Origin: Patescibacteria group bacterium
Lineage (GTDB): Bacteria > Patescibacteriota > Microgenomatia > JAMCZE01
DNA length: 51,317 bases
Assembly (NCBI GenBank): GCA_023485845.1
Contig: JAMCZE010000005.1
Location: 1 to 51,317, forward strand
Direction: 5' to 3'
Below are positions 41,380 through 50,277 of the stretch, piece after piece (the first letter of the stretch is position 1; the number at the start of each line of letters is the position of its first letter). A program made the translations under genes and the position numbers. The notes beneath the pieces are model-generated. The model had not been told where the DNA came from, searched no databases, and was given only the letters and a program-made list of their open reading frames with translations.

Positions 41380-42372
41380 GTGCCGACGATTATTGTTTCC
41401 CACCTATCAAAATATTACCGGGTCCACCAAAAAGAACCGGGGCTGGTCGGGTCGGTGAAAAGCCTTTTTGCCCGCAAATATTATGACGTTAAAGCGGTGA
41501 ACGATGTGTCTTTTGAAATTGAGGAAGGGGAATTGGTCGGTTTCATCGGTCCAAACGGTGCCGGGAAGACCACCACCTTAAAAACCCTTTCGGGACTTTT
41601 GTATCCCACCCGTGGCGAAGTGTCCGTTTTGGGCCATATCCCCTGGAAACGGGAGGCAGTGTTTCAAAAACAGTTTGCCCTGGTCATGGGCCAAAAGAAT
41701 CAACTCTGGTGGGATCTGCCGGCCATCGAGAGTTTTATCCTGAACAAAGAGATCTATGAAGTCCCGGATGAACAATACAGAATGACCCTAAATGAACTTT
41801 CGGAACTTTTGGAAGTGCAGGATCTCCTAAAAGTTCAAGTGCGCAAGTTATCATTGGGGGAGCGAATGAAAATGGAATTAATTGCTGCCCTGATTCACTC
41901 GCCAAGAGTGTTGTTCTTGGATGAGCCGACCATTGGCCTGGACGTGGTGGCCCAGAAAAAGATGCGAGACTTTATTAAAGTTTATAACCTGAAATATAAA
42001 TCAACGATTATCCTCACCAGCCATTACATGGACGATGTCAAAGAACTTTGTAAACGGGTTATCATTATTGATAAAGGAAAAGTTCTTTTTGATGGCCAGC
42101 TGGCCCAGATTGTTCGCCAGTTTGCCGACCACAAAATTCTTTCCGTCGTTTTGGAAAAAGAATTATCCCGCAAGCAGGTAGAAAGTCTGGCAAAACTCGG
42201 CGGCGTTCGGGAACTGGAATTTCCTAAGCTGGTTTTAGAAGTTCCCCGGGAACATTCCAACAAAGTGGCGGCCAAACTGCTGTCCGCTTATCCGGTGGCG
42301 GATCTAAATATTGAGGAGCCGGCGATTGAGGACATCATCCGCGAAGTTTTCACTGGGCGCGACATCTCATGA
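41380..42372 (+). CDS. ABC-2 exporter ATPase
   Basis: 330 aa. Walker A GPNGAGKTT (57-65), signature LSLGERMKMEL and Walker B VLFLDEPTIGLD are intact; a C-terminal extension follows. The set of one ATPase and two different six-helix permeases resembles the COG4586/COG4587/COG3694 exporters, whose substrates are unknown. GTG 41380 matches the family start and fits a leaderless mRNA. It overlaps the first permease by 4 nt. Confidence 0.88.
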   Translation: MPTIIVSHLSKYYRVHQKEPGLVGSVKSLFARKYYDVKAVNDVSFEIEEGELVGFIGPNGAGKTTTLKTLSGLLYPTRGEVSVLGHIPWKREAVFQKQFALVMGQKNQLWWDLPAIESFILNKEIYEVPDEQYRMTLNELSELLEVQDLLKVQVRKLSLGERMKMELIAALIHSPRVLFLDEPTIGLDVVAQKKMRDFIKVYNLKYKSTIILTSHYMDDVKELCKRVIIIDKGKVLFDGQLAQIVRQFADHKILSVVLEKELSRKQVESLAKLGGVRELEFPKLVLEVPREHSNKVAAKLLSAYPVADLNIEEPAIEDIIREVFTGRDIS

Positions 42373-43166
42373 AGAAATATCTCACAGTTTTTTCTGTTTC
42401 TTGGTCCAATGGTTTTGTCTACCGGCTGAATTTCATTCTCTGGCGGGTGCGCAGTGTCATTGTGATTCTCACCGTCTATTTTCTCTGGGATGCGATCTTT
42501 CGCAATGGTGGGGTGATCTTTGGCTACGATAGACAGCAAATCCTAACCTACGTCTTTTTAACATTAGTCCTGCGGTCGTTTATTCTCGGGGCCAGGAGTA
42601 TGGATGTTGGCGGAGATATTTCTGACGGAACACTGGCAAACTACCTTCTAAAACCGATCAACTATCATTTTTTTTGGCTCTCTCGAGATCTTGCAGATAA
42701 GCTTCTAAATATTGCTTTTTCAATTTTTGAAATATTTTTTCTTTACTTTATTCTCCAACCACCAATCTATTTTCAAGGAAACGTTCTACTGCTGCTTGTG
42801 ACTGTGTTAACAATTTTGATTGCCGTTTTTCTCAATTTTTTTATGGGTTTTATTGCCTCAACAACGACTTTTTGGACACCCGGAAACACTTGGGGTTTTT
42901 GGTTTATCTATCTAATAATTCAGGAACTTTTGGGTGGGGTGATGTTCCCCCTGGACATTTTGCCTAAGGCCGCTTATAACCTATTAATGCTTTTACCATT
43001 CCCATACCTTTTATATTTTCCCATTAATTTATATTTAGGTAAAATTCCGCCGATTGAAATTTTTCGGGGACTGGCAGTGAGTGGTTTTTGGGTCCTGGCC
43101 AGTTATTATGTTTTGGTTAAATTTTGGCAGCTTGGTTTAAAAACTTTTCAAGCCGAGGGGCATTGA
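42369..43166 (+). CDS. ABC-2 exporter permease, first
   Basis: 265 aa with about six membrane helices. A conserved loop reads GARSMDVGGDISDGTLANYL, followed by LKPINYHFFWLSRDLADKL, typical of COG4587-like permeases (the xGxLxxxLLxPI pattern). It likely forms a heterodimer with the next gene product. Confidence 0.8.
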   Translation: MKKYLTVFSVSWSNGFVYRLNFILWRVRSVIVILTVYFLWDAIFRNGGVIFGYDRQQILTYVFLTLVLRSFILGARSMDVGGDISDGTLANYLLKPINYHFFWLSRDLADKLLNIAFSIFEIFFLYFILQPPIYFQGNVLLLLVTVLTILIAVFLNFFMGFIASTTTFWTPGNTWGFWFIYLIIQELLGGVMFPLDILPKAAYNLLMLLPFPYLLYFPINLYLGKIPPIEIFRGLAVSGFWVLASYYVLVKFWQLGLKTFQAEGH

Positions 43167-43169
43167 AGT

Positions 43170-43949
43170 ATGAAAAGATATTTTAAGGTTTGGCGATTAC
43201 TGGTCACCGATTCGATCCAGTCTTTAATTGCTACTCGGTGGGCAATCTTAATTTTTGTTCTTGGCAAATTACTGCGATTAGGATTATTCTTCTCTTTTGC
43301 TTATTTCCTCTTCACTGGGACAAAGAGTTTCCTTGGTTATGACAATTGGACCGCTTTGTTGTTTGTCTCCACCTTTTATTTAATTAGTTCGATTGGGCAA
43401 ATGTTTTTTCGGGAAATCTATCGTTTTCGATCAAAAATTGTTAAAGGGGAATTTGATTTTGATCTAATTCGACCCATTCATCCGCTGCTGCGAAATGTTT
43501 TTGGCGACTTTGATCTGCAGGACCTTCTGACAATGCCAGTTTTATTACTAATTCCGGTTATTGTAATGAACCATCTCAATTTTGGCCCATTGGAATTTTT
43601 GCTATTCTTTGGACTATGTGTTAATGGGCTGTTAATTATGTTTTCCGTTCATGTTGTCACAGCGGCACTGATAATTTTTTCTCCAGAAGTAGACCATGGG
43701 CTTATGATGTATCGTGACATTGAAACCATGGCCCGATTTCCTGTGGACATATATAAGGAACCATTAAGAAGCATTTTAACTTTTGTTATCCCCCTAGGAA
43801 TTATTTTTACTTTTCCGGTGAAGGCACTTTTGGGACTGTTATCTTGGCCAGGTATCCTTGCCTCTTTTTTGGTGGGCATCGTTAGTGTTATCCTGGCGAT
43901 GAGAGTTTGGAACCTGGCTATCCGACGCTATTCTAGCGCCAGCAGTTAA
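43170..43949 (+). CDS. ABC-2 exporter permease, second
   Basis: 259 aa, six membrane helices. The loop RSKIVKGEFDFDLIRPIHPL is the counterpart of the same pattern in its partner (COG3694-like). It lies 3 nt after the first permease and 3 nt before miaA, so all are in one transcript. Confidence 0.8.
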   Translation: MKRYFKVWRLLVTDSIQSLIATRWAILIFVLGKLLRLGLFFSFAYFLFTGTKSFLGYDNWTALLFVSTFYLISSIGQMFFREIYRFRSKIVKGEFDFDLIRPIHPLLRNVFGDFDLQDLLTMPVLLLIPVIVMNHLNFGPLEFLLFFGLCVNGLLIMFSVHVVTAALIIFSPEVDHGLMMYRDIETMARFPVDIYKEPLRSILTFVIPLGIIFTFPVKALLGLLSWPGILASFLVGIVSVILAMRVWNLAIRRYSSASS

Positions 43950-43952
43950 AAG

Positions 43953-44756
43953 ATGAGAAAACTTCTGGTCATCACCGGGCCGACGGCGACGGGCAAAACA
44001 AAGCTAGGAATTGAACTGGCGCAAAAATATAACGGGGAGATTCTCTCGGCGGACAGCCGGCAAGTTTATAAAAGCCTGGACATTGGCACCGGCAAGCAAA
44101 CAAAATATTTCCAATGGGGCATTGACCTGGTGGCGCCAAACGCTAAGTTTAATGTTTCCGACTATGTCAAATATGCCAATAAAGTTCTGGAAGACATCTG
44201 GCGCCGGGGAAAACTGCCGATTGTGGTCGGGGGAACAGGGCTTTACATAAAAGCGCTGCTGGAACCATTTGACACGATTAATGTCCCCATAGACAAAGAA
44301 TTAAGGAGTAAGAATTATGAATTGAGGGAACTGCAGGAGAAACTGCAACAAACCGACCCCACTAAGTGGGCGGCAATGAACGAGTCTGACAGGCAAAACC
44401 CTCGCCGGCTGATTAGAGCATTGGAGGTGGCGATAGCAAGCTCCAAAACAGGGTTGCACCCTGTAATGGATGACACTAACAGCCTGATCATTGGTCTGAC
44501 GGCCTCAAGAGAATATTTAAATAGGTTGATTGCTAAGCGGATCGCGGCCCGGCCGGCGGTTGGGCAGGAGGCAGCGCGGGCGGTTGGACAGGCGGCGACG
44601 GCTTTGGCCTACCGGGGCAAAAGTGAGCAGGCCTATGCCCACCGACAAATGGCCTATTTAAAAAAGTTTCTGCCTCAGACAATTTGGTTTGACATCGGGA
44701 GCAAAAACTGGAAAGATAAGTTGTGCCCGACAATAAAAAATACGCTCGCTATCTAG
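43953..44756 (+). CDS. miaA: tRNA dimethylallyltransferase
   Basis: 267 aa, shorter than the usual 300. P-loop GPTATGKT (9-16), SADSRQVYKSLDIGTGK and VVGGTGLYIKALLE are present. MiaA adds an isopentenyl group to A37 of tRNAs that read UNN codons. The insertion domain is reduced. A hairpin sequence is read as KTGLHPVM (44445-44461), and a later Ala/Gly/Val-rich stretch (about 44545-44600) comes from a short GC-rich tandem duplication. Confidence 0.88.
   Translation: MRKLLVITGPTATGKTKLGIELAQKYNGEILSADSRQVYKSLDIGTGKQTKYFQWGIDLVAPNAKFNVSDYVKYANKVLEDIWRRGKLPIVVGGTGLYIKALLEPFDTINVPIDKELRSKNYELRELQEKLQQTDPTKWAAMNESDRQNPRRLIRALEVAIASSKTGLHPVMDDTNSLIIGLTASREYLNRLIAKRIAARPAVGQEAARAVGQAATALAYRGKSEQAYAHRQMAYLKKFLPQTIWFDIGSKNWKDKLCPTIKNTLAI
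44445..44461. repeat. REP-like hairpin inside miaA
   Basis: ACAGGGT-TGC-ACCCTGT, 7-bp perfect arms, read in frame in miaA. It shares GGTTGCACCCTGT with one arm of the dinB palindrome (31733-31761). Confidence 0.6.
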
Positions 44757-45262
44757 CTAACGGGGAAGAGATCGTGACCGTCTTTGGCATTGGCAATCGC
44801 TACTTCTGGCTCAATATCGCTTCATATCTCTTTTTAGTGACCTTCTTATTGATTTATCCGTTTATCCTCTCTCGTGTTTCCCTGTTGGTTGCCGGCTATG
44901 GCTGGCTAATTTATCTGCCGGCCGCTCTGGTAGCCCTAATCGGCCTGCCCTTTATCATTAAATTGATTCACTTGCGTCACAAAATGGCCTATATCTTCAC
45001 TAATCGCCGGGTGCTGATTAAAGACGGAGTGTTGTCCGTTAAACTCACTTCTGCCCCCTATGACAAGATTACCCATTTAACGGTCAAAGAGGATTTTCTT
45101 AAACGCATCAGTTATCAGATGGGCGACATCGTTATTCACACCGCCGGGCCAACCCCGATCGAAACCGACCTGTTTAAGATCCAACACCCGATGAAAATTA
45201 AAAATCTCCTGGAAGAGCTTATTATTAAAGAAAGGTCCCTCTTGTCAGATCGGGAAAGTTAA
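44723..45262 (+). CDS. PH-domain (DUF304-type) membrane protein
   Basis: 179 aa from GTG 44723. Two membrane helices (about 27-48 and 56-78) are followed by a bacterial PH domain (AYIFTNRRVLIKDGVLSVKL, YDKITHLTVKEDFLKRISYQ). Function unknown. It starts inside miaA (34-nt overlap). Confidence 0.75.
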   Translation: MPDNKKYARYLANGEEIVTVFGIGNRYFWLNIASYLFLVTFLLIYPFILSRVSLLVAGYGWLIYLPAALVALIGLPFIIKLIHLRHKMAYIFTNRRVLIKDGVLSVKLTSAPYDKITHLTVKEDFLKRISYQMGDIVIHTAGPTPIETDLFKIQHPMKIKNLLEELIIKERSLLSDRES

Positions 45263-45271
45263 GTTTACAAT
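45248..45271 (+). promoter_or_regulatory. Promoter of the response regulator, leaderless GTG start
   Basis: TACAAT (45266-45271) ends 6 nt before GTG 45278. A TTGTCA -35 lies 18 bp upstream, just outside this interval at its left edge (about 45242-45247). Confidence 0.6.
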
Positions 45272-45277
45272 GAAGTT

Positions 45278-45640
45278 GTGAAGATTCTTTTGATTGACGA
45301 CGATAATGCCCTTCGGGAGCTTTATGTGGCGGAACTGACTAGTCGCCACTATGAGGTGGTGGAGGCGGTTGATGGTGAAGAAGGAATTGTCAAGGCGCAA
45401 AAGGAGAAACCGGACGTGATCCTTCTGGACATTATGATGCCAAAACTCGATGGCATTGCCACCTTGACTCGTCTTAAACAAGAGCTAACCACTAAAGATA
45501 TTCCCGTGGTGATGCTCACCAACTTTGGCCAGGAAAACATGGTCCAACAAGCATTTTCTTCGGGGGCAACTGATTTCCTGATAAAATATAAAGTCACTCC
45601 GGCGGAAATGGCCGATAAGGTGGCCCAAGTGGTAAAATGA
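45278..45640 (+). CDS. CheY-like response regulator
   Basis: 120 aa, one receiver domain only. Acidic pair IDDD (7-9), phospho-acceptor Asp in ILLDIMMPKLDG (near 52), switch Thr in VVMLTNFG and Lys in FLIKYKVTP are all present, so it should be phosphorylatable. There is no output domain. It overlaps the kinase gene by 4 nt. Confidence 0.88.
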   Translation: MKILLIDDDNALRELYVAELTSRHYEVVEAVDGEEGIVKAQKEKPDVILLDIMMPKLDGIATLTRLKQELTTKDIPVVMLTNFGQENMVQQAFSSGATDFLIKYKVTPAEMADKVAQVVK

Positions 45641-46503
45641 ATTTACCTGACGTTCCCCTCATCTTTTTCCTCCTGATCACCTTTGTGACGGTGTTGGCGC
45701 TGCTGTTGATTATCTGGAAAACAGATAATGAGCTGGCCAAGATGCAAAAAAAGCTGGCATCATTGGAGGATTTCACCGCAAAATTAGTTCACGAGCTGCG
45801 GGCGCCGCTGACGGTGATTCGCGGGACGACTGATATGTTCACCCGGACGCCGGAATTGGCGGACCAAGATAAGGGCAAAGAACTTCTTAAAACAATGGAA
45901 ACGTCTGCCGGAGATATGTTAACAATGGTGAATAGTCTGCTTGATGTCTATAAGATTGAAGCTGGCAAATTTCAGGTTGTCAAAACCCGTGGTAACCTGG
46001 CTGATATTCTTACTGACCGGGTGACATTTTTTGGCGAATTGGCCACAGAGAATGGGGAGACAATCAAAGCCGACTTGCCGGATAAGAATTTAACGTTTAA
46101 TTTTGACAGGGATCGAATTATCCAGGTAATTAATAATTTACTGTCTAATGCGATCAAATTCACCCCTAATGGCGGCAGTGTCACCGTCAGCGCCAGCAAA
46201 ATAAATTCCCCTGCGGACATCAAATGGCGCTTCCCATCGGCATCCCGCTATTACTTTTCCGGGGTTTCTAAGCCCGCAGTGCTGGTGGCGGTTAGCGACA
46301 CCGGCGAAGGAGTCCCAAAGGAAAAACTGCCGGAGTTATTTACTCGGTTCAAACAGCTGGAGCCGGACAATCATGGAGGCACCGGCTTGGGGTTGGTGAT
46401 TGTTAAGGGGATTGTCGAGTCACATGGCGGCAAGGTCTTTTTGGAATCACAGCTCGGAACAGGGACGACATTTTACTTTACATTACCACTTGACCCCGAT
46501 TAA
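45637..46503 (+). CDS. Membrane histidine kinase
   Basis: 288 aa. One N-terminal membrane helix (about 5-27), then HisKA with the phospho-accepting His in KLVHELRAPLTVIRG (near 50), and an HATPase domain with N box NNLLSNAIKFTPNGG, G1 VSDTGEGVP and G2 GGTGLGLVIVKGI. No sensory domain is visible between helix and HisKA, so the signal is probably read at or in the membrane. Partner of the upstream regulator. Confidence 0.9.
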   Translation: MNLPDVPLIFFLLITFVTVLALLLIIWKTDNELAKMQKKLASLEDFTAKLVHELRAPLTVIRGTTDMFTRTPELADQDKGKELLKTMETSAGDMLTMVNSLLDVYKIEAGKFQVVKTRGNLADILTDRVTFFGELATENGETIKADLPDKNLTFNFDRDRIIQVINNLLSNAIKFTPNGGSVTVSASKINSPADIKWRFPSASRYYFSGVSKPAVLVAVSDTGEGVPKEKLPELFTRFKQLEPDNHGGTGLGLVIVKGIVESHGGKVFLESQLGTGTTFYFTLPLDPD

Positions 46504-46510
46504 ATCGGGG

Positions 46511-46539
46511 TTGACATTTAGCACATGATGGTTTAGACT
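46511..46539 (+). promoter_or_regulatory. lon promoter
   Basis: TTGACA (46511-46516), a 17-bp spacer and TAGACT (46534-46539), 11 nt before the lon ATG. The CIRCE-like element lies across it. Confidence 0.75.
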
Positions 46540-46544
46540 GCTAG
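46518..46544. promoter_or_regulatory. CIRCE-like operator over the lon promoter
   Basis: TTAGCACAT-N9-GACTGCTAG with the exact 9-9-9 layout. The left arm shares TTAGCAC and the right arm GACTGCTA with the groES/hrcA CIRCE at 36266-36292. It covers the spacer, -10 and likely start site. Confidence 0.75.
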
Positions 46545-46550
46545 CTTATT

Positions 46551-48965
46551 ATGGAGCAAACAAAAGTTTTGCCGGTGGCTCCCCTTCGTGACGGTCCGGT
46601 TTTCCCGGGCACGGATATCCCCTTGGTTTTCAGCCGCAGTCAAAGCGTGGCGGCCCTCAAAAGTGCGGCAGAAACCAACCGGTTGATCTTTGTCACTGCG
46701 CAGAAAGATCCTAATCTGGCGGAGACGGATAGCAGTAATCTGGAAACGGTTGGCACAATCTGCCAGATTAAGCACCTCTATCAAAATGAAGCGGAAGTCA
46801 ACGTTCTGGTGACCGGCATGTCCCGGGCCAAGGTAATTCGCTTTCAGAACCTTGAGGATTTTTTGGTGGCGGAGCTTGAAGAGGTTCCCGATCAATTTGA
46901 GGCTAATGACCCGGAAATTATTGCCCTGTCTGAGCACATTGTGGTGCAATTCCAAAATGCCCTGCGCATGGGGCGAAACTTTGATTTTTTTGTCCTTTTG
47001 AAACTTTCTTCGGGCCTGGGACCGATGGAACTGGCCAATCAAATGACCCAAGTTCTTGATTTCTCTGTGGCACAGCGCCAGCAGCTTTTAGAACAGGTTG
47101 ATGTCAAGTCCCGACTAAAAGTGGTGGCGGAACAGCTGGCCAAAGAAGTGAAGATTGTGGAGTTGGAACACAAGCTGATGGCTCAGAGTCAGGCCAAAAT
47201 GGAAAAGGGGACCAAAGAAAGCATCTTGCGGGAGAGGAAAAAAGCCATCGAGAAAGAGTTAGGGGAAATTGATGATGAGGAAAAAGAAACGGAAGAACTG
47301 CGCAAAAAAGCCAAGGAAGCGGGCATGCCGGAAGACGTTCTGGCCAAGACCTTGAAAGAAATTAAACGGTTGGAACAGATGAGTGGGGCCAATCCGGAGG
47401 CGGGCTACATCCGCACCTATGTGGAGTGGCTTTTAGACATGCCTTGGAATGTTAAGTCGCCTAATAACACTAACATCATTGATGCCCAACAAACTTTGGA
47501 GGAGGACCACTATGGTCTGGAAAAAGTGAAAGAGCGAATTATAGAATATTTGGCGGTTTTGAAATTAAAGCATGCCCAGGTGCAGGAGGAGCCCCAGAAA
47601 AAGAAAGTCACCACACCGACGATTATTTGTTTTGTTGGGCCGCCGGGAGTGGGCAAAACCAGCATTGGTAAATCAATTGCCAAAGCCCTGGGGAGAAAAT
47701 TCGTTCGCATTTCTCTAGGCGGGGTTCGCGACGAAGCCGAGATTCGCGGCCACCGGCGCACCTATGTTGGGGCGCTACCCGGCCGCATAATTCAAGGCAT
47801 TAAACAGTCGGGAACCAAGAACCCAGTTTTCATGCTGGATGAGATTGATAAGCTGGGTAACGACTTTCGCGGCGATCCTTCAGCGGCTCTTTTGGAAGCT
47901 CTTGATCCGGAGCAAAACTCCGCTTTTTCCGATCACTATCTGGAGGTTCCCTTTGACCTCTCGGAAGTGATTTTTATCACCACCGCCAATGTTTTGGAAA
48001 CCATCCCCCCGGCCCTGGTGGACCGGCTGGAAATCATTGAGTTCCCCGGCTACACGGCCGAGGAAAAATTTCACATCGGTAAAAAATATCTTATTCCTAA
48101 ACAGTTGGAAGTAAACGGCATCAAGCCGGAGCAGGCAACTTTCTCCGATGAGACCCTAAAGACGATTATCGCCCGCTACACTCGGGAGGCGGGGGTGCGC
48201 AATCTCGAGCGGGAACTAGCCACGGTGCTGCGAAAGATTGCCAAGAAGATTGCCGAGGGCAAAACCAGCGAAACGATTTCCATTCGCCCGGCCGGACTGC
48301 ACAAATATTTGGGACCGTTTAAGTTCACCTCCACGATCGCGGAGCGGCGGGACGAAGTGGGATTGTCCACCGGGCTCTATTGGTCTGCCGCCGGCGGGGG
48401 AATTATGCTCATTGAGGTGGCGACGATGCCCGGTAAGGGTGGGTTAACCTTAACCGGCCGGTTGGGTGACGTGATGCAGGAATCGGCCCGGGCGGCAATG
48501 TCCTATGTCCGCAGTCGTTGGAAGCAGTTGGGCTTGGATGAGAAGTTTTTCCAAAAATTGGATGTTCATGTCCATGTGCCGGAGGGAGCCACCCCCAAAG
48601 ACGGCCCGTCGGCTGGGGTGGCCCTGACCATTGCTCTGGCTTCGGCTCTCACCAAAATCCCGGTGAAGAAATTTGTCGGGATGACCGGGGAAGTGACCTT
48701 GCGCGGCCGGGTGCTGGAGATTGGGGGACTTAAGGAAAAAGTCATTGGCGCCCATCTGGCGGGACTCAAAACAGTGGTTATTCCTAAGGAGAATAAAAAA
48801 GATTTGGAAGACATTCCCAAAAATATTCTCAAAGATTTGGAGTTTAAGTTTGTGGAGAACATGGACGAAGTTCTGGACATTGCCCTGGTAGCCCACCCCC
48901 AGCCGAAAGCCGCCAAGATCATCTCCGGCCGCCACCAATTTGCCCGCCTGGAGCTGCCGGAGTAA
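46551..48965 (+). CDS. lon: ATP-dependent protease Lon
   Basis: 804 aa, standard. N-domain and coiled coil (1-310), AAA+ module with GPPGVGKT (near 364) and MLDEID, then the protease domain with catalytic dyad S687 (PKDGPSAG) and K730 (GGLKEKVIGAH), the same spacing as in other Lon proteases. Lon degrades misfolded and regulatory proteins. It lies behind a promoter with a CIRCE-like operator. It ends 2 nt before a convergent gene. Confidence 0.97.
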   Translation: MEQTKVLPVAPLRDGPVFPGTDIPLVFSRSQSVAALKSAAETNRLIFVTAQKDPNLAETDSSNLETVGTICQIKHLYQNEAEVNVLVTGMSRAKVIRFQNLEDFLVAELEEVPDQFEANDPEIIALSEHIVVQFQNALRMGRNFDFFVLLKLSSGLGPMELANQMTQVLDFSVAQRQQLLEQVDVKSRLKVVAEQLAKEVKIVELEHKLMAQSQAKMEKGTKESILRERKKAIEKELGEIDDEEKETEELRKKAKEAGMPEDVLAKTLKEIKRLEQMSGANPEAGYIRTYVEWLLDMPWNVKSPNNTNIIDAQQTLEEDHYGLEKVKERIIEYLAVLKLKHAQVQEEPQKKKVTTPTIICFVGPPGVGKTSIGKSIAKALGRKFVRISLGGVRDEAEIRGHRRTYVGALPGRIIQGIKQSGTKNPVFMLDEIDKLGNDFRGDPSAALLEALDPEQNSAFSDHYLEVPFDLSEVIFITTANVLETIPPALVDRLEIIEFPGYTAEEKFHIGKKYLIPKQLEVNGIKPEQATFSDETLKTIIARYTREAGVRNLERELATVLRKIAKKIAEGKTSETISIRPAGLHKYLGPFKFTSTIAERRDEVGLSTGLYWSAAGGGIMLIEVATMPGKGGLTLTGRLGDVMQESARAAMSYVRSRWKQLGLDEKFFQKLDVHVHVPEGATPKDGPSAGVALTIALASALTKIPVKKFVGMTGEVTLRGRVLEIGGLKEKVIGAHLAGLKTVVIPKENKKDLEDIPKNILKDLEFKFVENMDEVLDIALVAHPQPKAAKIISGRHQFARLELPE

Positions 48966-48967
48966 TG

Positions 48968-49408
48968 TTATGGTCCGGTGGCAACACCGGTGATTTTCCA
49001 GACCCCGGCGCTATTTTTGACGATCGTTAGCCAACGGGTTTCTTCGCCACCACTGGTGGAAAAAGTGGCTTGCCAAATGTCCTGCCCACCAGTTAGTTCT
49101 TGATTGGTAAAAGGCTTTAGATCCTTAATAGCCACGTTCCCCCAGCCGGAAAACTGGACACCCCAGGCTTGTCTGGTGGCATCATCGGCGGCGATGCTGG
49201 CGTCCAGCATGGAAACAGCGTCTGGGACCCTTTTTTCCGCAATCAGGGCAAAAAATGTTCGGACGGCATCCTCGTCGGTTGGCCGGGGGACAGCCGCTGT
49301 TTCCGGCGCCACGGCAGTCTCCGGCCTGGTCATCCTAAATATTAGTGCCCCAGCCGCAATCACCACTCCAGCGCCAAGAACCAGAAGAATTAATTTCGCG
49401 TTTGTCAC
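48968..49408 (-). CDS. Membrane-anchored small protein (DUF4878-like)
   Basis: 146 aa from GTG 49408. One N-terminal membrane helix (about 6-25), a Pro/Ala linker, then an NTF2-like domain (VRTFFALIAEKRVPDAVSML ... EETRWLTIVKNSAGVWKITG) similar to DUF4878 proteins. Function unknown. It is convergent with lon. Confidence 0.55.
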   Translation of the reverse strand: MTNAKLILLVLGAGVVIAAGALIFRMTRPETAVAPETAAVPRPTDEDAVRTFFALIAEKRVPDAVSMLDASIAADDATRQAWGVQFSGWGNVAIKDLKPFTNQELTGGQDIWQATFSTSGGEETRWLTIVKNSAGVWKITGVATGP

Positions 49409-49421
49409 AGTTTTTCAACTA

Positions 49422-49973
49422 TCATTTTAATCTTTTTGTCCAAATGACAAGGGTGTCAAGCAGTTCCTTAATTTTTTCCCGGGTGTGGGGGTCGGTCACT
49501 TGGCCATCTTTAATTTTGTCCATGGCGTCAGGGACGATCACTTCCGGCTTATTTAAGGGGTGCATATTCAGAAAAACCATCGCTTGGCGCAGGGCATATT
49601 GGGCTTTAACGCCACCCATAAAACTGCCGGAAGCGCTCATGATTGCCGCTGGTTTGTCGTCGAAACTGTTGTCCCCATAGGGCCGCGACGCCCAGTCAAT
49701 GGCGTTTTTCAAAAAGCCGGGCAGGGAAAAATTATATTCTGGGGTGGAAATTAAAATGGCGTCGGCGGCCTTGATTTTTTTCTTAAAATCCACCACCACG
49801 GCCGGCGGGGTTTTCTCCTGATCTTGGTTAAAGACGGGAATGGCTCCGAGGTTTTCAAAAATTTCCAATTCGGCTTGCGCCGGGGCCAATTCTTTGGCCG
49901 CATAAAGGAGGGCCTTGCTAAAACTGCCGGCCCGCAAACTGCCCCCGAATCCAAAAATTTTAACCTTTTCCAC
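49422..49973 (-). CDS. NADPH-dependent FMN reductase
   Basis: 183 aa flavodoxin-like fold. FMN-binding loops GGSLRAGSFSKALL (9-22) and TPEYNFSLPGFLKNAIDW (near 77-94) match the family that reduces FMN, quinones or azo compounds. GTG 49973 is the start: TTGACA (50002-50007), a 16-bp spacer and TATATT (49980-49985) end 6 nt before it. Confidence 0.88.
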   Translation of the reverse strand: MEKVKIFGFGGSLRAGSFSKALLYAAKELAPAQAELEIFENLGAIPVFNQDQEKTPPAVVVDFKKKIKAADAILISTPEYNFSLPGFLKNAIDWASRPYGDNSFDDKPAAIMSASGSFMGGVKAQYALRQAMVFLNMHPLNKPEVIVPDAMDKIKDGQVTDPHTREKIKELLDTLVIWTKRLK

Positions 49974-49979
49974 AACGCC

Positions 49980-50007
49980 AATATAGACTTATTTTTTAAC
50001 TTGTCAA
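49980..50007 (-). promoter_or_regulatory. Promoter of the FMN reductase, leaderless GTG start
   Basis: Minus strand TTGACA (50002-50007), 16-bp spacer, TATATT (49980-49985), then GGCGTT and GTG. Confidence 0.65.
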
Positions 50008-50049
50008 TATGGTATCCTGATATTGCAGCCGGAGAAGGAGGTGAGAAAC

Positions 50050-50241
50050 GTGTATAAAAAAGCCCTAAAATATTTTTCGGCGCACCCATACTACAACAGC
50101 GCGGTTCATTTGTTGATTGGCATCGGCATCGGGATTTTGATCACCTATCCGTTGGTGGTGACCCACCCGATCCGCTGGGGACTACTATTCCTGGGCATCG
50201 GCCTTATCGCCCATCTCTACCCGATGTGGGGGAAGAAGTGA
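50050..50241 (+). CDS. Small two-helix membrane protein, 63 aa
   Basis: Starts at GTG 50050 behind AAGGAGGTGA (50035-50044). It has two hydrophobic segments (about 20-39 and 42-58). It ends HLYPMWGKK; the DNA for this end is repeated at 50890-50916. An extended -10 (TGGTATCCT, 50010-50018) may serve it. Confidence 0.6.
   Translation: MYKKALKYFSAHPYYNSAVHLLIGIGIGILITYPLVVTHPIRWGLLFLGIGLIAHLYPMWGKK
50211..50237 (+). repeat. 27-bp direct repeat, copy 1
   Basis: The 27 bases that encode the end of the 63-aa protein recur exactly at 50890-50916, framing a 652-bp insert with the MFS-like gene. Confidence 0.8.
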
Positions 50242-50277
50242 TTTTTGTGTTTGTTTGTATAATATTCTTAATGTTGG

